Assembly: GCA_934546685.1 (NCBI GenBank)
Contig: CAKTEB010000041.1
Location: 1 to 19,495 of the forward strand
Direction: 5' to 3'
DNA length: 19,495 bases
Source of the DNA: an uncultured Oscillospiraceae bacterium
Lineage (GTDB): Bacteria; Bacillota; Clostridia; Oscillospirales; Oscillospiraceae
Positions 7,218 through 15,910 of the stretch are shown one piece after another; within the stretch, counting starts at the first letter, position 1; every line of letters starts with the position of its first letter. The notes beneath the pieces were generated by a model. That model was not told the origin of the DNA and did no database searches. It saw nothing but the letters and a program-made list of their open reading frames with translations. The position numbers and the translations under genes are program-made.

Positions 7218-8328
7218 GGATCGATGATCCCTCCAATTCCTTTTCCAATATATCCGCGATCCGCTCCGACGCGTGGCCGTCGCCATAGGGATTCGACGCC
7301 TCCGCCATGGCGGCGTAGGCTTTCTCATCCTCCAGCAGCAGGCAGAAGTTCCGGTAGATGGTCTCCTCATCGGTGCCCACCAGCTTCAGGGTCCCCGCCG
7401 CGATGCCCTCAGGCCGCTCGGTGGTGTCCCGCATGACCAGGACCGGCTTCCCCAGAGAGGGGGCCTCCTCCTGAACGCCGCCGGAATCTGTAAGGATCAG
7501 GCAGCACCGGGCCAAAAAGTTGTGAAAATCCAATACGTCCAGGGGCTCGATCAGATGGATCCGCTCGTCGCCTCCAAGCTCCCGCTCCGCGATCTCCCGG
7601 ACTGCCGGGTTCATGTGGATGGGATAGATGACCTTTACATCCGGGTGCTCGTCGCAGACCCGGCGGATGGCCCGGAACATATGGGTCATGGGCTTCCCCA
7701 GGTTTTCCCGCCGATGGGCGGTAATGAGCACCAGCCGGCTGTCCTTGGCCCACTCCAGCTCCGGATGCGTGTAGTCCTGACGGACGGTAGTGTGCAGGGC
7801 GTCGATACCAGTGTTGCCGGTGACAAAGATCTTACCGGTGTCCCGCTTTTCGCTCAGCAGGTTCTGCTTGGCCGTCTCCGTGGGGGCAAAGTTGAAGCGG
7901 CTGATGATGCTCACCGCCTGACGGTTGAACTCCTCCGGGTAGGGGCTGTAGATATTGTAGGTTCGGAGCCCCGCCTCCACATGGCCCACAGGGATCTGGA
8001 GATAGAAGCAGGCCAGTGCCGTTACAAAGGTGGTGGAGGTGTCGCCGTGCACCAGCACCACATCGGGCTTTACCTCCTCCAGCACGGCCCGTATGGAGGA
8101 CAGGATCTCCGTTGTCACATCAAACAGCGTCTGCCGCTCCTTCATAATGGCCAGATCATGGTCTGGCTTTACGTCAAAGGTGTCAAGCACCATGTCCAGC
8201 ATCTGCCGGTGCTGCCCGGAAACGCAGACCACGGTGCGCAAATTCTTTCTGGTTTTCAGTTCCTTTACCAGGGGGCACATTTTAATGGCTTCGGGTCTCG
8301 TTCCGAATACCAGCATTACAGTCTTCAT
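7210..8328 (-). CDS. wecB: UDP-N-acetylglucosamine 2-epimerase (non-hydrolysing)
   Basis: This 372-residue cytosolic enzyme interconverts UDP-GlcNAc and UDP-ManNAc, supplying ManNAc units for teichoic acid linkage or surface polysaccharide. The family motifs are present in order: GTRPEAIK (9-16), VHGDTSTT (93-100), HVEAGLRT (116-123), PEEFNRQ (131-137), TAHRREN (203-209), DSGGVQEEAPSLGKP (281-295) and TTERPEG. The catalytic acidic and histidine residues expected in MnaA/WecB enzymes appear intact. The ATG has GAGGGG six bases upstream and a good promoter of its own. It is first in a two-gene operon with the XpaC-like gene. No other polysaccharide genes lie nearby, so the pathway fed is not shown by context. 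mnaA is an alternative name. Confidence 0.96.
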   Translation of the reverse strand: MKTVMLVFGTRPEAIKMCPLVKELKTRKNLRTVVCVSGQHRQMLDMVLDTFDVKPDHDLAIMKERQTLFDVTTEILSSIRAVLEEVKPDVVLVHGDTSTTFVTALACFYLQIPVGHVEAGLRTYNIYSPYPEEFNRQAVSIISRFNFAPTETAKQNLLSEKRDTGKIFVTGNTGIDALHTTVRQDYTHPELEWAKDSRLVLITAHRRENLGKPMTHMFRAIRRVCDEHPDVKVIYPIHMNPAVREIAERELGGDERIHLIEPLDVLDFHNFLARCCLILTDSGGVQEEAPSLGKPVLVMRDTTERPEGIAAGTLKLVGTDEETIYRNFCLLLEDEKAYAAMAEASNPYGDGHASERIADILEKELEGSSIHE

Positions 8329-8375
8329 CCATTACCCCTCTCTTTCTCGGGTTCAGTTCGGTATACTTATCCCTT

Positions 8376-8404
8376 ATTCTATCCTTAATTGCCGCTTTCG
8401 TCAA
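8376..8404 (-). promoter_or_regulatory. Promoter of wecB
   Basis: On the minus strand TTGACG (8399-8404) and TAGAAT (8376-8381) are 17 bases apart, about 48 bases before the ATG. Confidence 0.82.
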
Positions 8405-8426
8405 CATAAATCCATGGAAGAGAAAC

Positions 8427-8459
8427 AGGCGCGCCAAAGGTTCTCCCCTCGGCGCGCCT
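8427..8459 (-). terminator. Terminator of the P-type ATPase gene
   Basis: A perfect nine-base repeat AGGCGCGCC / GGCGCGCCT (8427-8435 and 8451-8459) lies seven bases after the ATPase stop codon. On the minus strand it is followed by GTTTCTCTTCC, a weak T-run. Confidence 0.7.
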
Positions 8460-8466
8460 ATGCTTC

Positions 8467-10917
8467 TTATGATCTCGGAGCGCCCAGCCGCTGGAGCTTT
8501 CGCTGCCGGAGCTTCTCCCGGACGGTGTGGATCAGCAGCTCCGTCTTCTCAAAGATCATCAGAACCGTCCGCATGATCTGGAAGGACAGGAGGATGAACA
8601 CGATCAGCACCAGTCCAGTCTCCCGGGTAGGTGCGGTGAAGCCGAAAATGGGACTCAGTACGGTAAAGCACACCAGCTCCGCCAGTGCCATCACCGCGAT
8701 CACCACTGTCCGCTTCCAGTCAAGGGGCTGGGACACCTGATAGAGCACTCTCAGCCCCACCACCGCCAGCACCACGGCGCTCATGGTATACAGCTGCTCC
8801 GTGGGGAAGCCGAACACTGCCACAAAGGCCTCAATCAGCAAAATCAGCAGCACATTGGTGAGCCCTCCCGGCAGCGCCTTTAGGAACACGTTGGTGATGA
8901 ACTTCCCCTTTACCCGCTCATGGTTGGGCTCCAGGGCCAGGAAGAAGGCCGGAGCGCCGATGGTCAGCCCGCTGATCACCGACAGATGCAGGGGCACCAA
9001 GGGATAGGGCATATTCACAAACAGGGAGATCACCGAGATCAGGAAGGAGAAGATATTCTTCACGAAGAACAGCGAGGCCGCCCGCTGGATATTGTTGATG
9101 ACCCGCCGTCCCTCGTCCACCACCTGGGGCATGGTGGAGAAGTCGGAATCCAGCAGCACCAGCTGGGCCACCTGACAGGCCGCATCCGCACCGGAGGCCA
9201 TGGCGATGCCGCAGTCGGCATCCTTCAGGGCCAGCACATCGTTGACGCCGTCGCCGGTCATGGCCACGGTATGGCCCGCCTTCTGCATGGCCTTTACCAG
9301 CTTCCGCTTCTGATCCGGAGTCACCCGGCCAAATACCGCGTAGTGCTCCGCCGCCTCCTCGATGTCCTCATCGGTTTTTAGGGTGGTGGCGTCCACATAC
9401 AGATCCGCGTCGGAGATCCCCGCCTGACGGGCCACCTCGGACACGGTCACCGGGTTATCGCCGGAGATCACGCGGATGGATACGCCCTGCTGGGTAAAGT
9501 ACCGGAAGGTCTCCGGGGCCTCCGGGCGGATCCGGTTGGTCAGGGGGATCAGTGCCAGAGGCGTGACCGCGCTGACCGTCAGATTGCCGGGCTCCGGGTC
9601 GCCCTCATAGGCCGCCAGCAGCAGCACCCGATAGCCCCGGGCACTCCAGCTCTCCACCTCATGGCCCACCTCGTCATACCTGGCACTCATGATGAACTCC
9701 GGCGCCCCCACCAGGTAGGTGCCCTTGTTCTCAAATACCACACCGGTCCATTTGGTGGCTGAGGAGAAGGGGATCACCTTTTTGACCTGCCACTCCGCAG
9801 TCACGCAGAATTTCTCGCTCATGGCACGGCCCGTGTCATTGTCCGCCTTGGCCGCTCCATAGACCTCTGAAAGGATCTGACAGACCTTATGGTACTCCGT
9901 GTCGCCCAGCGGCACCGGATCCCCGGGCTCCATGACATTTTCCGTGATGGTGCCGGTCTTATCCACGCACAGCACGTCTACCCGGGCCAGATTTTCGATA
10001 CAGTTCATGTCCTGGGTCAGCACATGCTTCTGGGCCAGTCGGATCACGCTGACCGCCAGGGCCACGCTGGTGAGCAGATACAGCCCCTCCGGGATCATGC
10101 CGATCAGCGCCGCCACCGTGGCCTTCACCGAGGCCTGAAGTCCCAGATCCAGCACCTTGAACTGCTTGATGAACAGGACGATGCCCAGGGGGATCATGGC
10201 GATGCCGATGACCCGGATCACCTTGTCCAGGGAGGCCATCATCTCGGAATTCCCCACCTTCACGTCCTTCTTGGCCTCCAGGGTCAGCTTGGAGGCGTAG
10301 GAATCCGCCCCCACCTGGGTTAGCTGGGCCTTGCAGCGGCCCGACACCACAAAGCTGCCGGACAAGAGCACATCCCCGGCACGCTTGACGATGGCGTCCT
10401 CCTCGCCGGTGATCAGGGATTCATTGACCTGCACCTGCCCCACCCGCACCACGGCGTCGGCGCAGATCTGGTCACCGGAGGCAAACTCCACGATATCATC
10501 CCGAACCAGCTGATCCGATTCCACCATGACCCGCTTTCCTTCCCGGATGGTCGGCACCTTCCGGGCTGTCATCAGGGTCAGCTGGTCGATGGTGCGCTTG
10601 GAGCGGATCTCCTGGAAAATGCCGATGGCCGTATTGGTGATGGCGATGCCCAGGAACAGCATATCTCCAAAGGCCCCCACCACCGCCAGCAGTGCCCCCA
10701 GGATCACAAAGATCAGATTGAAATAGGTAAGACAGTTGTCCCGGACGATCTGCTTTTCCGACTTGGTGGGCGACTCCACCTGGACATTGCGGAGCCCCGC
10801 CCGGATCCGCTGCTGCACCGCCGCCTCGTCCAGCCCCAGGGTGTGGGGCGGCTCGCAGGGCGGGATCGTCTGGGGCTTTCTATGTGGTTCCGGAGCTGCC
10901 GGCTTTTTCTTTCCCAT
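8467..10917 (-). CDS. P-type cation-transporting ATPase (CtpE-like)
   Basis: This 816-residue membrane pump has every core P-type motif. These are an actuator loop with TGE (170-172), PEGL in helix 4 (276-279), DKTGTIT with phosphorylated Asp319, a nucleotide-binding VGAPEF (402-407), SGDNP (485-489) and GDGVND (555-560). A C-terminal block of membrane helices follows. The segment LTIGAPAFFLALEPN in the C-terminal half closely resembles mycobacterial CtpE, a calcium uptake pump, so Ca2+ is my best guess for the ion. There is no N-terminal metal-binding domain, arguing against a copper or zinc pump. The frame is open to 10956, but the ATG at 10917 has AAGGAA eight bases upstream. TGE is followed by Glu where Ser, Ala or Asp is usual. 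The gene appears to be transcribed alone. Confidence 0.92.
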   Translation of the reverse strand: MGKKKPAAPEPHRKPQTIPPCEPPHTLGLDEAAVQQRIRAGLRNVQVESPTKSEKQIVRDNCLTYFNLIFVILGALLAVVGAFGDMLFLGIAITNTAIGIFQEIRSKRTIDQLTLMTARKVPTIREGKRVMVESDQLVRDDIVEFASGDQICADAVVRVGQVQVNESLITGEEDAIVKRAGDVLLSGSFVVSGRCKAQLTQVGADSYASKLTLEAKKDVKVGNSEMMASLDKVIRVIGIAMIPLGIVLFIKQFKVLDLGLQASVKATVAALIGMIPEGLYLLTSVALAVSVIRLAQKHVLTQDMNCIENLARVDVLCVDKTGTITENVMEPGDPVPLGDTEYHKVCQILSEVYGAAKADNDTGRAMSEKFCVTAEWQVKKVIPFSSATKWTGVVFENKGTYLVGAPEFIMSARYDEVGHEVESWSARGYRVLLLAAYEGDPEPGNLTVSAVTPLALIPLTNRIRPEAPETFRYFTQQGVSIRVISGDNPVTVSEVARQAGISDADLYVDATTLKTDEDIEEAAEHYAVFGRVTPDQKRKLVKAMQKAGHTVAMTGDGVNDVLALKDADCGIAMASGADAACQVAQLVLLDSDFSTMPQVVDEGRRVINNIQRAASLFFVKNIFSFLISVISLFVNMPYPLVPLHLSVISGLTIGAPAFFLALEPNHERVKGKFITNVFLKALPGGLTNVLLILLIEAFVAVFGFPTEQLYTMSAVVLAVVGLRVLYQVSQPLDWKRTVVIAVMALAELVCFTVLSPIFGFTAPTRETGLVLIVFILLSFQIMRTVLMIFEKTELLIHTVREKLRQRKLQRLGAPRS

Positions 10918-10964
10918 AAGGATGATTCCTTTCCTTGTCCGCGCTGTGTGGGCCAAGCATGCCC

Positions 10965-10998
10965 ATTATAGCTGTGAGCGCCGCGTTGCGGCGCTCAC
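10965..10998 (-). promoter_or_regulatory. Hairpin and -10-like element before the ATPase gene
   Basis: GTGAGCGCCGC (10974-10984) and GCGGCGCTCAC (10988-10998) form a perfect 11-bp hairpin eight bases after the SLH-peptidase stop codon, but no T-run follows. On the minus strand TATAAT (10965-10970) comes three bases after it. Any -35 element would fall inside the hairpin, and none matches well. Terminator and promoter functions may overlap here; both are uncertain. Confidence 0.45.
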
Positions 10999-11006
10999 TG
11001 AGTTGT

Positions 11007-12467
11007 TTATGTACCGAAATAGCTGAAGTGCATATAGTCCTTCTTGGAGCGCCAATCGCCGCCCCAGCCGAAGCCGTACTTCCGGAAGGCATTTACCACG
11101 TCGCCCTCGGCGGGGATGGAATAGGGATCCTCCCCAGGCTTCCAATAGCTGCCCGCAGTGGCCGTTCCGTCATTGGTGCACTCATAGTTCTCGTTGCTGT
11201 TGATATCGATGGCCAAGCCCAGCATATGTTCTGAGCCCACCTCGCCCCGATAACAGCCCACGTCCTTGATGGGGAACTGCTCGCTGCCGTTGTAGATCTC
11301 GTCAAAGATGGCCTGGATGGTCTCCGCCATGTTCTCATGAACCGTAAGGGTCATGGTCTTCGTGATCTTGCTGGTATGGGTGCTGTCGGCAAAATCCCAG
11401 ACCTTCACGCTGATGCTGACCATGTGAGTCCTGGCCTCGTCGGCGGTCTGATAGACGTGCTTGTAGTCCTCCACCAGCTGGCCAAAGACGCGATTGCACT
11501 TCTCCTCATAGGATTCGGTGCTGCTGGAAACCCCGGAGGCCTTGGTGCAGGTCACGGTCACCGCGCCCACCATGCCGTTCCAGGTATAGCCCCGGATCTC
11601 CGCTGTGCCCGGAGCCACCGCTGTGACCTTGCCGCTCAGATTCACCGTGGCCACTGTGGGATTCGAGGAAACCCAGGTAATGGTCTTGTTGCTGGCCTCC
11701 TCCGGCATAATTTCGCCGGATACCAGGGTGCTCTGTCCCACCGTCAGCTGGGACTGCTGGGCAGTGACCGCAATGGTCTCAGGATCGATGAGCTCCCGGC
11801 CCTCGTAGGGATACATGGCAGAGGCCATTCGGCGCAGCAGCACCGCGCACTCGGCACGGGTGGCGCTGCTCTGGGGATCGAACAGGGAGGTACCGTCCCA
11901 CTGGGGTCGGCCATTGAGCAGGCCCGTCTGGCGCATGATCTCCACGGACTCTGCCGCATAGCCGTCGATGAGATCCGCGTCCTGGAAGGCGTCCACCACG
12001 TTCTCGTTGATGCTGAGAAGCTCATAGTTGAGGATGGAGGCATAGCGAACCATAAAAGTAGCCATCTGCTGCCGGGTCACCGGCACATCCGGGGAAAAGA
12101 TCTGGTCGCCGGTGCCCTGGGTGATGCCGTAGCGCACCGCCCAATTCACATAGGGCGCGTAATAGGCGTCCTCCGGCACATCGGTAAACAGTCCCGCCAT
12201 ATCCGCGGTCTGGTAGTCCTCTTTATTGATCCCGGCCAGCCGGCCCAGGACCGTCACAAACATGCCCCGGGTCATGGTGCCGTCAGGGGTAAAGGTGGTA
12301 TCGGAGGTTCCCTGGAACAGCTCCTCCTCCATGACCCAGCTGATGGAGTCCCGGGCCCAGTGGTCGCCGATATCCGTCATGGCGCCCGCATCCGCCGCCA
12401 GAGCCTGTGGAACCATCGCCATGGTCAGCGCTGCCGACATACACAGGGCCGCTATTCGTTTTCGCAT
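11007..12467 (-). CDS. Secreted SLH - Big2 - M15 (VanY-like) peptidase
   Basis: This 486-residue exported protein has a Sec signal peptide (MRKRIAALCMSAALTMA..., cleavage after about ALA at 24). Three SLH repeats follow (about 30-72, 93-140, 155-215; each with the TRxxxxxxL-like helix), which anchor proteins to pyruvylated wall polymers. Next is a Big2 Ig-like domain (about 231-308, with VSSNPTVATV and GKVTAVAPGTAEI). The C-terminus is an M15-family metallopeptidase domain with SEHMLGLAIDIN (412-423; His414, Asp419 region) and GFGWGGDWRSKKDYMHF (465-481; His480). These are the zinc-binding marks of D-Ala-D-Ala carboxypeptidase or L-Ala-D-Glu endopeptidase relatives, so peptidoglycan trimming outside the cell is likely. 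The ATG at 12467 has GGAGG seven bases upstream; the earlier ATG at 12491 lacks one. Confidence 0.9.
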   Translation of the reverse strand: MRKRIAALCMSAALTMAMVPQALAADAGAMTDIGDHWARDSISWVMEEELFQGTSDTTFTPDGTMTRGMFVTVLGRLAGINKEDYQTADMAGLFTDVPEDAYYAPYVNWAVRYGITQGTGDQIFSPDVPVTRQQMATFMVRYASILNYELLSINENVVDAFQDADLIDGYAAESVEIMRQTGLLNGRPQWDGTSLFDPQSSATRAECAVLLRRMASAMYPYEGRELIDPETIAVTAQQSQLTVGQSTLVSGEIMPEEASNKTITWVSSNPTVATVNLSGKVTAVAPGTAEIRGYTWNGMVGAVTVTCTKASGVSSSTESYEEKCNRVFGQLVEDYKHVYQTADEARTHMVSISVKVWDFADSTHTSKITKTMTLTVHENMAETIQAIFDEIYNGSEQFPIKDVGCYRGEVGSEHMLGLAIDINSNENYECTNDGTATAGSYWKPGEDPYSIPAEGDVVNAFRKYGFGWGGDWRSKKDYMHFSYFGT

Positions 12468-12505
12468 GCTTCTGCCTCCGTTGTAATTCATGAATTCATG
12501 ATGCC

Positions 12506-12511
12506 ATTATA
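12506..12511 (-). promoter_or_regulatory. Extended -10 promoter of the SLH peptidase gene
   Basis: On the minus strand TGGTATAAT provides an extended -10 element (TATAAT at 12506-12511). The -35 region is poor, which extended -10 promoters tolerate. The start would be near 12499, about 32 bases before the ATG. Confidence 0.65.
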
Positions 12512-12590
12512 CCATACCGCTCCCCCTTTGGCCAGTGATCTTTTGTTAAGATTTTAAGAACATCTGTCTAGGATTTCCCGAAGATTGCAG

Positions 12591-12619
12591 AAAAATGGCC
12601 CGCCGTAGGGCGGGCCATT
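12591..12619 (-). terminator. Terminator of the solute-binding lipoprotein gene
   Basis: AATGGCCCGCC (12594-12604) and GGCGGGCCATT (12609-12619) form a perfect 11-bp stem with a CTAC loop on the minus strand. A TTTTTC run follows. Confidence 0.93.
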
Positions 12620-12647
12620 GCGCGGTGTGTTGTTTTTTCTGTCCTCG

Positions 12648-14420
12648 TCAGGCTCTGGAAGCCTCATAGGCGTCATAAGCCTCCTGGTAGATATCGATGC
12701 ACTCCTGGATGCCCATGTCCTTCAGATCCTGCTGGAAGGTATCCCACTGGGTCTCGATGTCCAGCTCGCCGGTGATGAACTTGCCAACGCGCTCCTCGGC
12801 CATGGTGTTGATGTCGTTGAACTTGGAGCTGTAGGCCTCGTTCTGCTCGGTGTTCAGAGTCAGAGCCGCGGGGAGGGTATAGAGATCGTCCACGCAGGAA
12901 GCCCAGGTATCAAAGGCCTCGATGACATTGTCGCCATAGGTGAAGAAGGACTTATCGAAGTCCTGGAGGGAGGGCACGCCGGACAGGGTATAGCCGGTCA
13001 TCATGAACTGGAAGTTGCCGCCGTTCACAACGAAATCAGTAAACTTGGGCTCGCCGTTCTCGTCGTACTCAAAGCCCTCGCCCTCAATGCCGTAGTTGCA
13101 CAGCAGCTGGCCTTCCTCCGTCCAGAAGTAGTCCAGCCACTGGCAGGCCAGCTCCACGTCCTCGCAGTTGGTCGAGATGCTCATGGCGGAGCTGCCGCCG
13201 GCGTTGCCACCGGTCATGGTCGTGAAATGGGTGGTCTTCTCGGGGTTATATTCCGGGGAGTAGGGATCGGTGATGCCGGAGATGGCGAAGCTGGGCTCAG
13301 AAACCTGGGCCTGGGTCTCGTACTGGGTGATGAAGTTGCCCTGAGAGAACCAGATGCCGGAATCGCCGGAGAGGATCAGGCCGTCGGTGTTGTTCTGGGA
13401 GCCGTCGGAGGAAGCGGTGATGAAGTCCCGGGACAGGAGCCCCTCCTCATACCATCTGTGCATCATGGTGAGGTAAGCCCGGTAGCTGTCGTCCTGGTAG
13501 CCGTTCTTGATAACGCCGTCCACCTGATACATATTGACCGCGCTGGAGCTGCCCATGGCCGCCTCCGCCGCGCCCGCGGTGCCGTAGCCCGCGATCAGGT
13601 TGGTCATCTGAGTCAGGCCGGAGAGCAGCAGGGCGTTAGTGCAGCCGTAGTTCTCCTTGAAGCTCAGAAGTACGTTTTCCCAGTCATCATAGGTCTCAGG
13701 GGTGTCCAGGTTCAGGGCGTCCAGCCAGTCCTGACGGATCTGCGCGCCGCTGGTGGGCTTGAAGTCGTCGGAAATGGAGGAGATCTCCGCCAGCTGTCCC
13801 TCTGCGTTGTAGGCCTTTTCCTTATAGGCCGCATACTTGGGGTCGTTGAGGATGGTCATGTAGTTGCCCATGTACTCCTCCGCATACTCGGCCAGATCGA
13901 TGATGATCTCCTCTTCGATAGCGCCCGCGGTGGAACCGTAGTAGCTGCCCACGCCGCCCATGATATCCTTCATATCGTTGGCCGCGCACAGCAGGGAGAA
14001 CTGCTCCGAAGCGTTCATCATGGAAACCTCGGTGAATTCAATGTGGACGCCGGTGGCCTCCTCCGCGGCATTGAACACCGAGCAGTCCTGATAGGAATCG
14101 ATGCCCACCATGCTGAGGAAGCCAGGGAACTCACACCACATGGTCAAGGTCTTGGAGCCGGGGTCACACAGGGGATAGCTGGCCCACTGGCCGGAATAGA
14201 CATAGCCCTCGGTCTCCTCCTGGGCGGACGCCTCCTCCTGATCGGACGCGGGAGCCTGGGACGGCGCTTCGGTCTGCTCCTCGGTCACAGGAGCCGCTGC
14301 GCTGGCCTCACTCTTTTCCACGGGCGCTTCGCTGGCCGCGCCGGAATTGCCGCCGCAGCCCGAGAGCATACCCAGCACCATCAGGGCCGCCAGCAGCGCA
14401 GATACAATTTTCTTTTTCAT
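12648..14420 (-). CDS. Extracellular solute-binding lipoprotein of an ABC importer (family 1, sugar type)
   Basis: This 590-residue protein begins with a lipoprotein signal (MKKKIVSALLAALMVLGML) and the lipobox LSGC, Cys22 being the lipidated residue. A linker rich in Ala, Glu, Ser and Pro (about 25-70) tethers it to the membrane. The rest looks like a large family 1 solute-binding protein of the LplA/oligosaccharide kind: TLTMWCEFPGF near the start, ATGVHIEF, YDDWENVLLSFKENYG, and a late CQWLDYFWTEEGQLLCNYGIEGEGF segment typical of this class. It probably captures a carbohydrate and delivers it to a two-permease ABC importer. No permease or ATPase gene is next to it, so it must share a partner elsewhere. 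AGGAGG lies eight bases before the ATG, and it has its own promoter and terminator. Confidence 0.88.
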   Translation of the reverse strand: MKKKIVSALLAALMVLGMLSGCGGNSGAASEAPVEKSEASAAAPVTEEQTEAPSQAPASDQEEASAQEETEGYVYSGQWASYPLCDPGSKTLTMWCEFPGFLSMVGIDSYQDCSVFNAAEEATGVHIEFTEVSMMNASEQFSLLCAANDMKDIMGGVGSYYGSTAGAIEEEIIIDLAEYAEEYMGNYMTILNDPKYAAYKEKAYNAEGQLAEISSISDDFKPTSGAQIRQDWLDALNLDTPETYDDWENVLLSFKENYGCTNALLLSGLTQMTNLIAGYGTAGAAEAAMGSSSAVNMYQVDGVIKNGYQDDSYRAYLTMMHRWYEEGLLSRDFITASSDGSQNNTDGLILSGDSGIWFSQGNFITQYETQAQVSEPSFAISGITDPYSPEYNPEKTTHFTTMTGGNAGGSSAMSISTNCEDVELACQWLDYFWTEEGQLLCNYGIEGEGFEYDENGEPKFTDFVVNGGNFQFMMTGYTLSGVPSLQDFDKSFFTYGDNVIEAFDTWASCVDDLYTLPAALTLNTEQNEAYSSKFNDINTMAEERVGKFITGELDIETQWDTFQQDLKDMGIQECIDIYQEAYDAYEASRA

Positions 14421-14458
14421 TTGGTTTGCCTCCTTCTGATTCTGGTTTCGTCTCCTAC

Positions 14459-14488
14459 ATTATAGAAAAAATACGAAACCGCCGTCAA
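14459..14488 (-). promoter_or_regulatory. Promoter of the solute-binding lipoprotein gene
   Basis: On the minus strand TTGACG (14483-14488) and TATAAT (14459-14464) are 18 bases apart, about 39 bases before the ATG. The AT-rich stretch between here and the anti-sigma stop codon (14489-14641) shows no gene and no clear terminator. Confidence 0.8.
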
Positions 14489-14641
14489 TGCGCAAACCAA
14501 CGGATTCTGTCCGCACTTTTTGTGGATTGTAACCTGCAATTTGAATGGTTATGCTCCTATTTATGCCGCAAATATGTCAGTTATATTAAATCACCGCCTC
14601 GCATTCATATATTTCCGTAACGTTTCAAGCTATTTTCAGAT

Positions 14642-15910
14642 TCAGGAGCCCGCCGGAACCAGCGTAAAGCCCTCCATCCGTACCTCTGCCACATCCTCCA
14701 GGGTAAAGAGCTGTTCCGGGAGGTAATAGCCGCTCTCCACCTCTCCCCAGGTGGCAGTATCCGGCTTCACCTGGATCTCTGTGCCGTCCTTCAGGACGAT
14801 CACCGGCTTGTTGACATGGAAATCATCAAACAAAATCGATTTGTCCTTGGTGCGCAGAGCCGCTGCCTCCAGGGAGCTGTACTCCACCTCCGACGGTGTT
14901 CTCTGCACCTCCATATAGACCTTGATGGGCGACAGCAGCATGGTGCCGATCTCCTCGCCGTCCTTCCAGACGGTATAGGTCTGCTCATAGGGGGTATAGT
15001 CTGCGGTGAATTCCAGCAGGATCGACGCGTCCAAAGGCTGGAAGGCGGTCTCCAGCGGCAAGGTTTCCCCGTCATTAGGTACAGAATAGCAGCCCATCAG
15101 ATCCTCATACCGGAAGCCGCACAGGGCCAGAGCGCACTTCTTTCCCGCCAGGGATTCGTCGGCGCTGAACACCGCCATCACTGTCAGAGTGCCCGTTTCC
15201 GCATCATACCGCTGATCCGCCAGCCGGGAGCTATAGCCGTCGCTGCTGCCGCTGACTCCGTCGCCCCAGGGAGTGGCCTCCGTGGGCATGGGCGCTTCCC
15301 GGAAGTTATCACCGGTCTCAATGACCGCTTCTCCGGCCTCCTCCAGGGTGCCCAGCTCCGCCTGATCGCCCAACTGAGCCACGCCTACGGCCTTGATGCC
15401 CACCGCCGTGCCGTTTTCCCGGTCGCACTCCTCCGCAAATCTCTGCAAAACGCCCTGCTCTGTTTCTTCGTCATCCCAGAGATAGCCGTTTTTCTCCGCC
15501 AGGGCCTGGAGCTGGGACAGCTCCAACACCTGGGGCCGCAGCTCTTCAGGCAGAGTAATGTCCATGGACACATACATGCTCTGGCTGTCCCCCAGGATCT
15601 GCCGCACCGTAAAGGTCACGCCGCTGCCCTCCGCAGTCACGTTCACATCCTGCATAGCGCTATCCAGTTCCTTCCGCTCCTGTTCCGTGGGGCTGAAATA
15701 GTCCGAGAATATTGTATCCCAATTTCGCGCCACATAGGCCGCCCCAGCGCTGATGGAAAGCGCCAATACCGCCACCACCGCGATCATCGCCGCCCGCATG
15801 GGCCTTCTAGCGCGGCGTTTTCCCTGAAGCTCCGCCCAGATGCGCCGCTCCAGCTCCTCCGGGGGCTGTATCTGATCCATTACCCTTTGGTATCTCTTAA
15901 AATCGCTCAT
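14642..15910 (-). CDS. Membrane-anchored anti-sigma factor (DUF4179-like)
   Basis: This 422-residue protein has a short cytosolic N-terminus (about 1-38; QIQPPEELERRIWAELQGK), one membrane helix (about 40-60) and a large outside domain. This is the layout of DUF4179-type regulators encoded with ECF sigma factors in Firmicutes. The N-terminus would hold the sigma factor at the membrane, and the outer domain (starting RNWDTIFSDYFSPTEQERKEL) would sense an envelope signal. The ATG at 15910 overlaps the sigma TGA in an ATGA arrangement, implying tight coupling and near-equal synthesis, as expected for a sigma/anti-sigma pair. I see no zinc-binding HxxxCxxC motif, so it is not a classic ZAS anti-sigma factor. 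The signal is unknown. Confidence 0.8.
   Translation of the reverse strand: MSDFKRYQRVMDQIQPPEELERRIWAELQGKRRARRPMRAAMIAVVAVLALSISAGAAYVARNWDTIFSDYFSPTEQERKELDSAMQDVNVTAEGSGVTFTVRQILGDSQSMYVSMDITLPEELRPQVLELSQLQALAEKNGYLWDDEETEQGVLQRFAEECDRENGTAVGIKAVGVAQLGDQAELGTLEEAGEAVIETGDNFREAPMPTEATPWGDGVSGSSDGYSSRLADQRYDAETGTLTVMAVFSADESLAGKKCALALCGFRYEDLMGCYSVPNDGETLPLETAFQPLDASILLEFTADYTPYEQTYTVWKDGEEIGTMLLSPIKVYMEVQRTPSEVEYSSLEAAALRTKDKSILFDDFHVNKPVIVLKDGTEIQVKPDTATWGEVESGYYLPEQLFTLEDVAEVRMEGFTLVPAGS

Noticed and set aside
12618..14465. Long plus-strand open frame opposite the solute-binding lipoprotein gene
   Set aside because: It mirrors the codon bias of the real gene and has low-complexity, His/Gly/Val-rich content with no family features. 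The same holds for long frames opposite the MATE, XpaC-like, wecB, ATPase and SLH genes.
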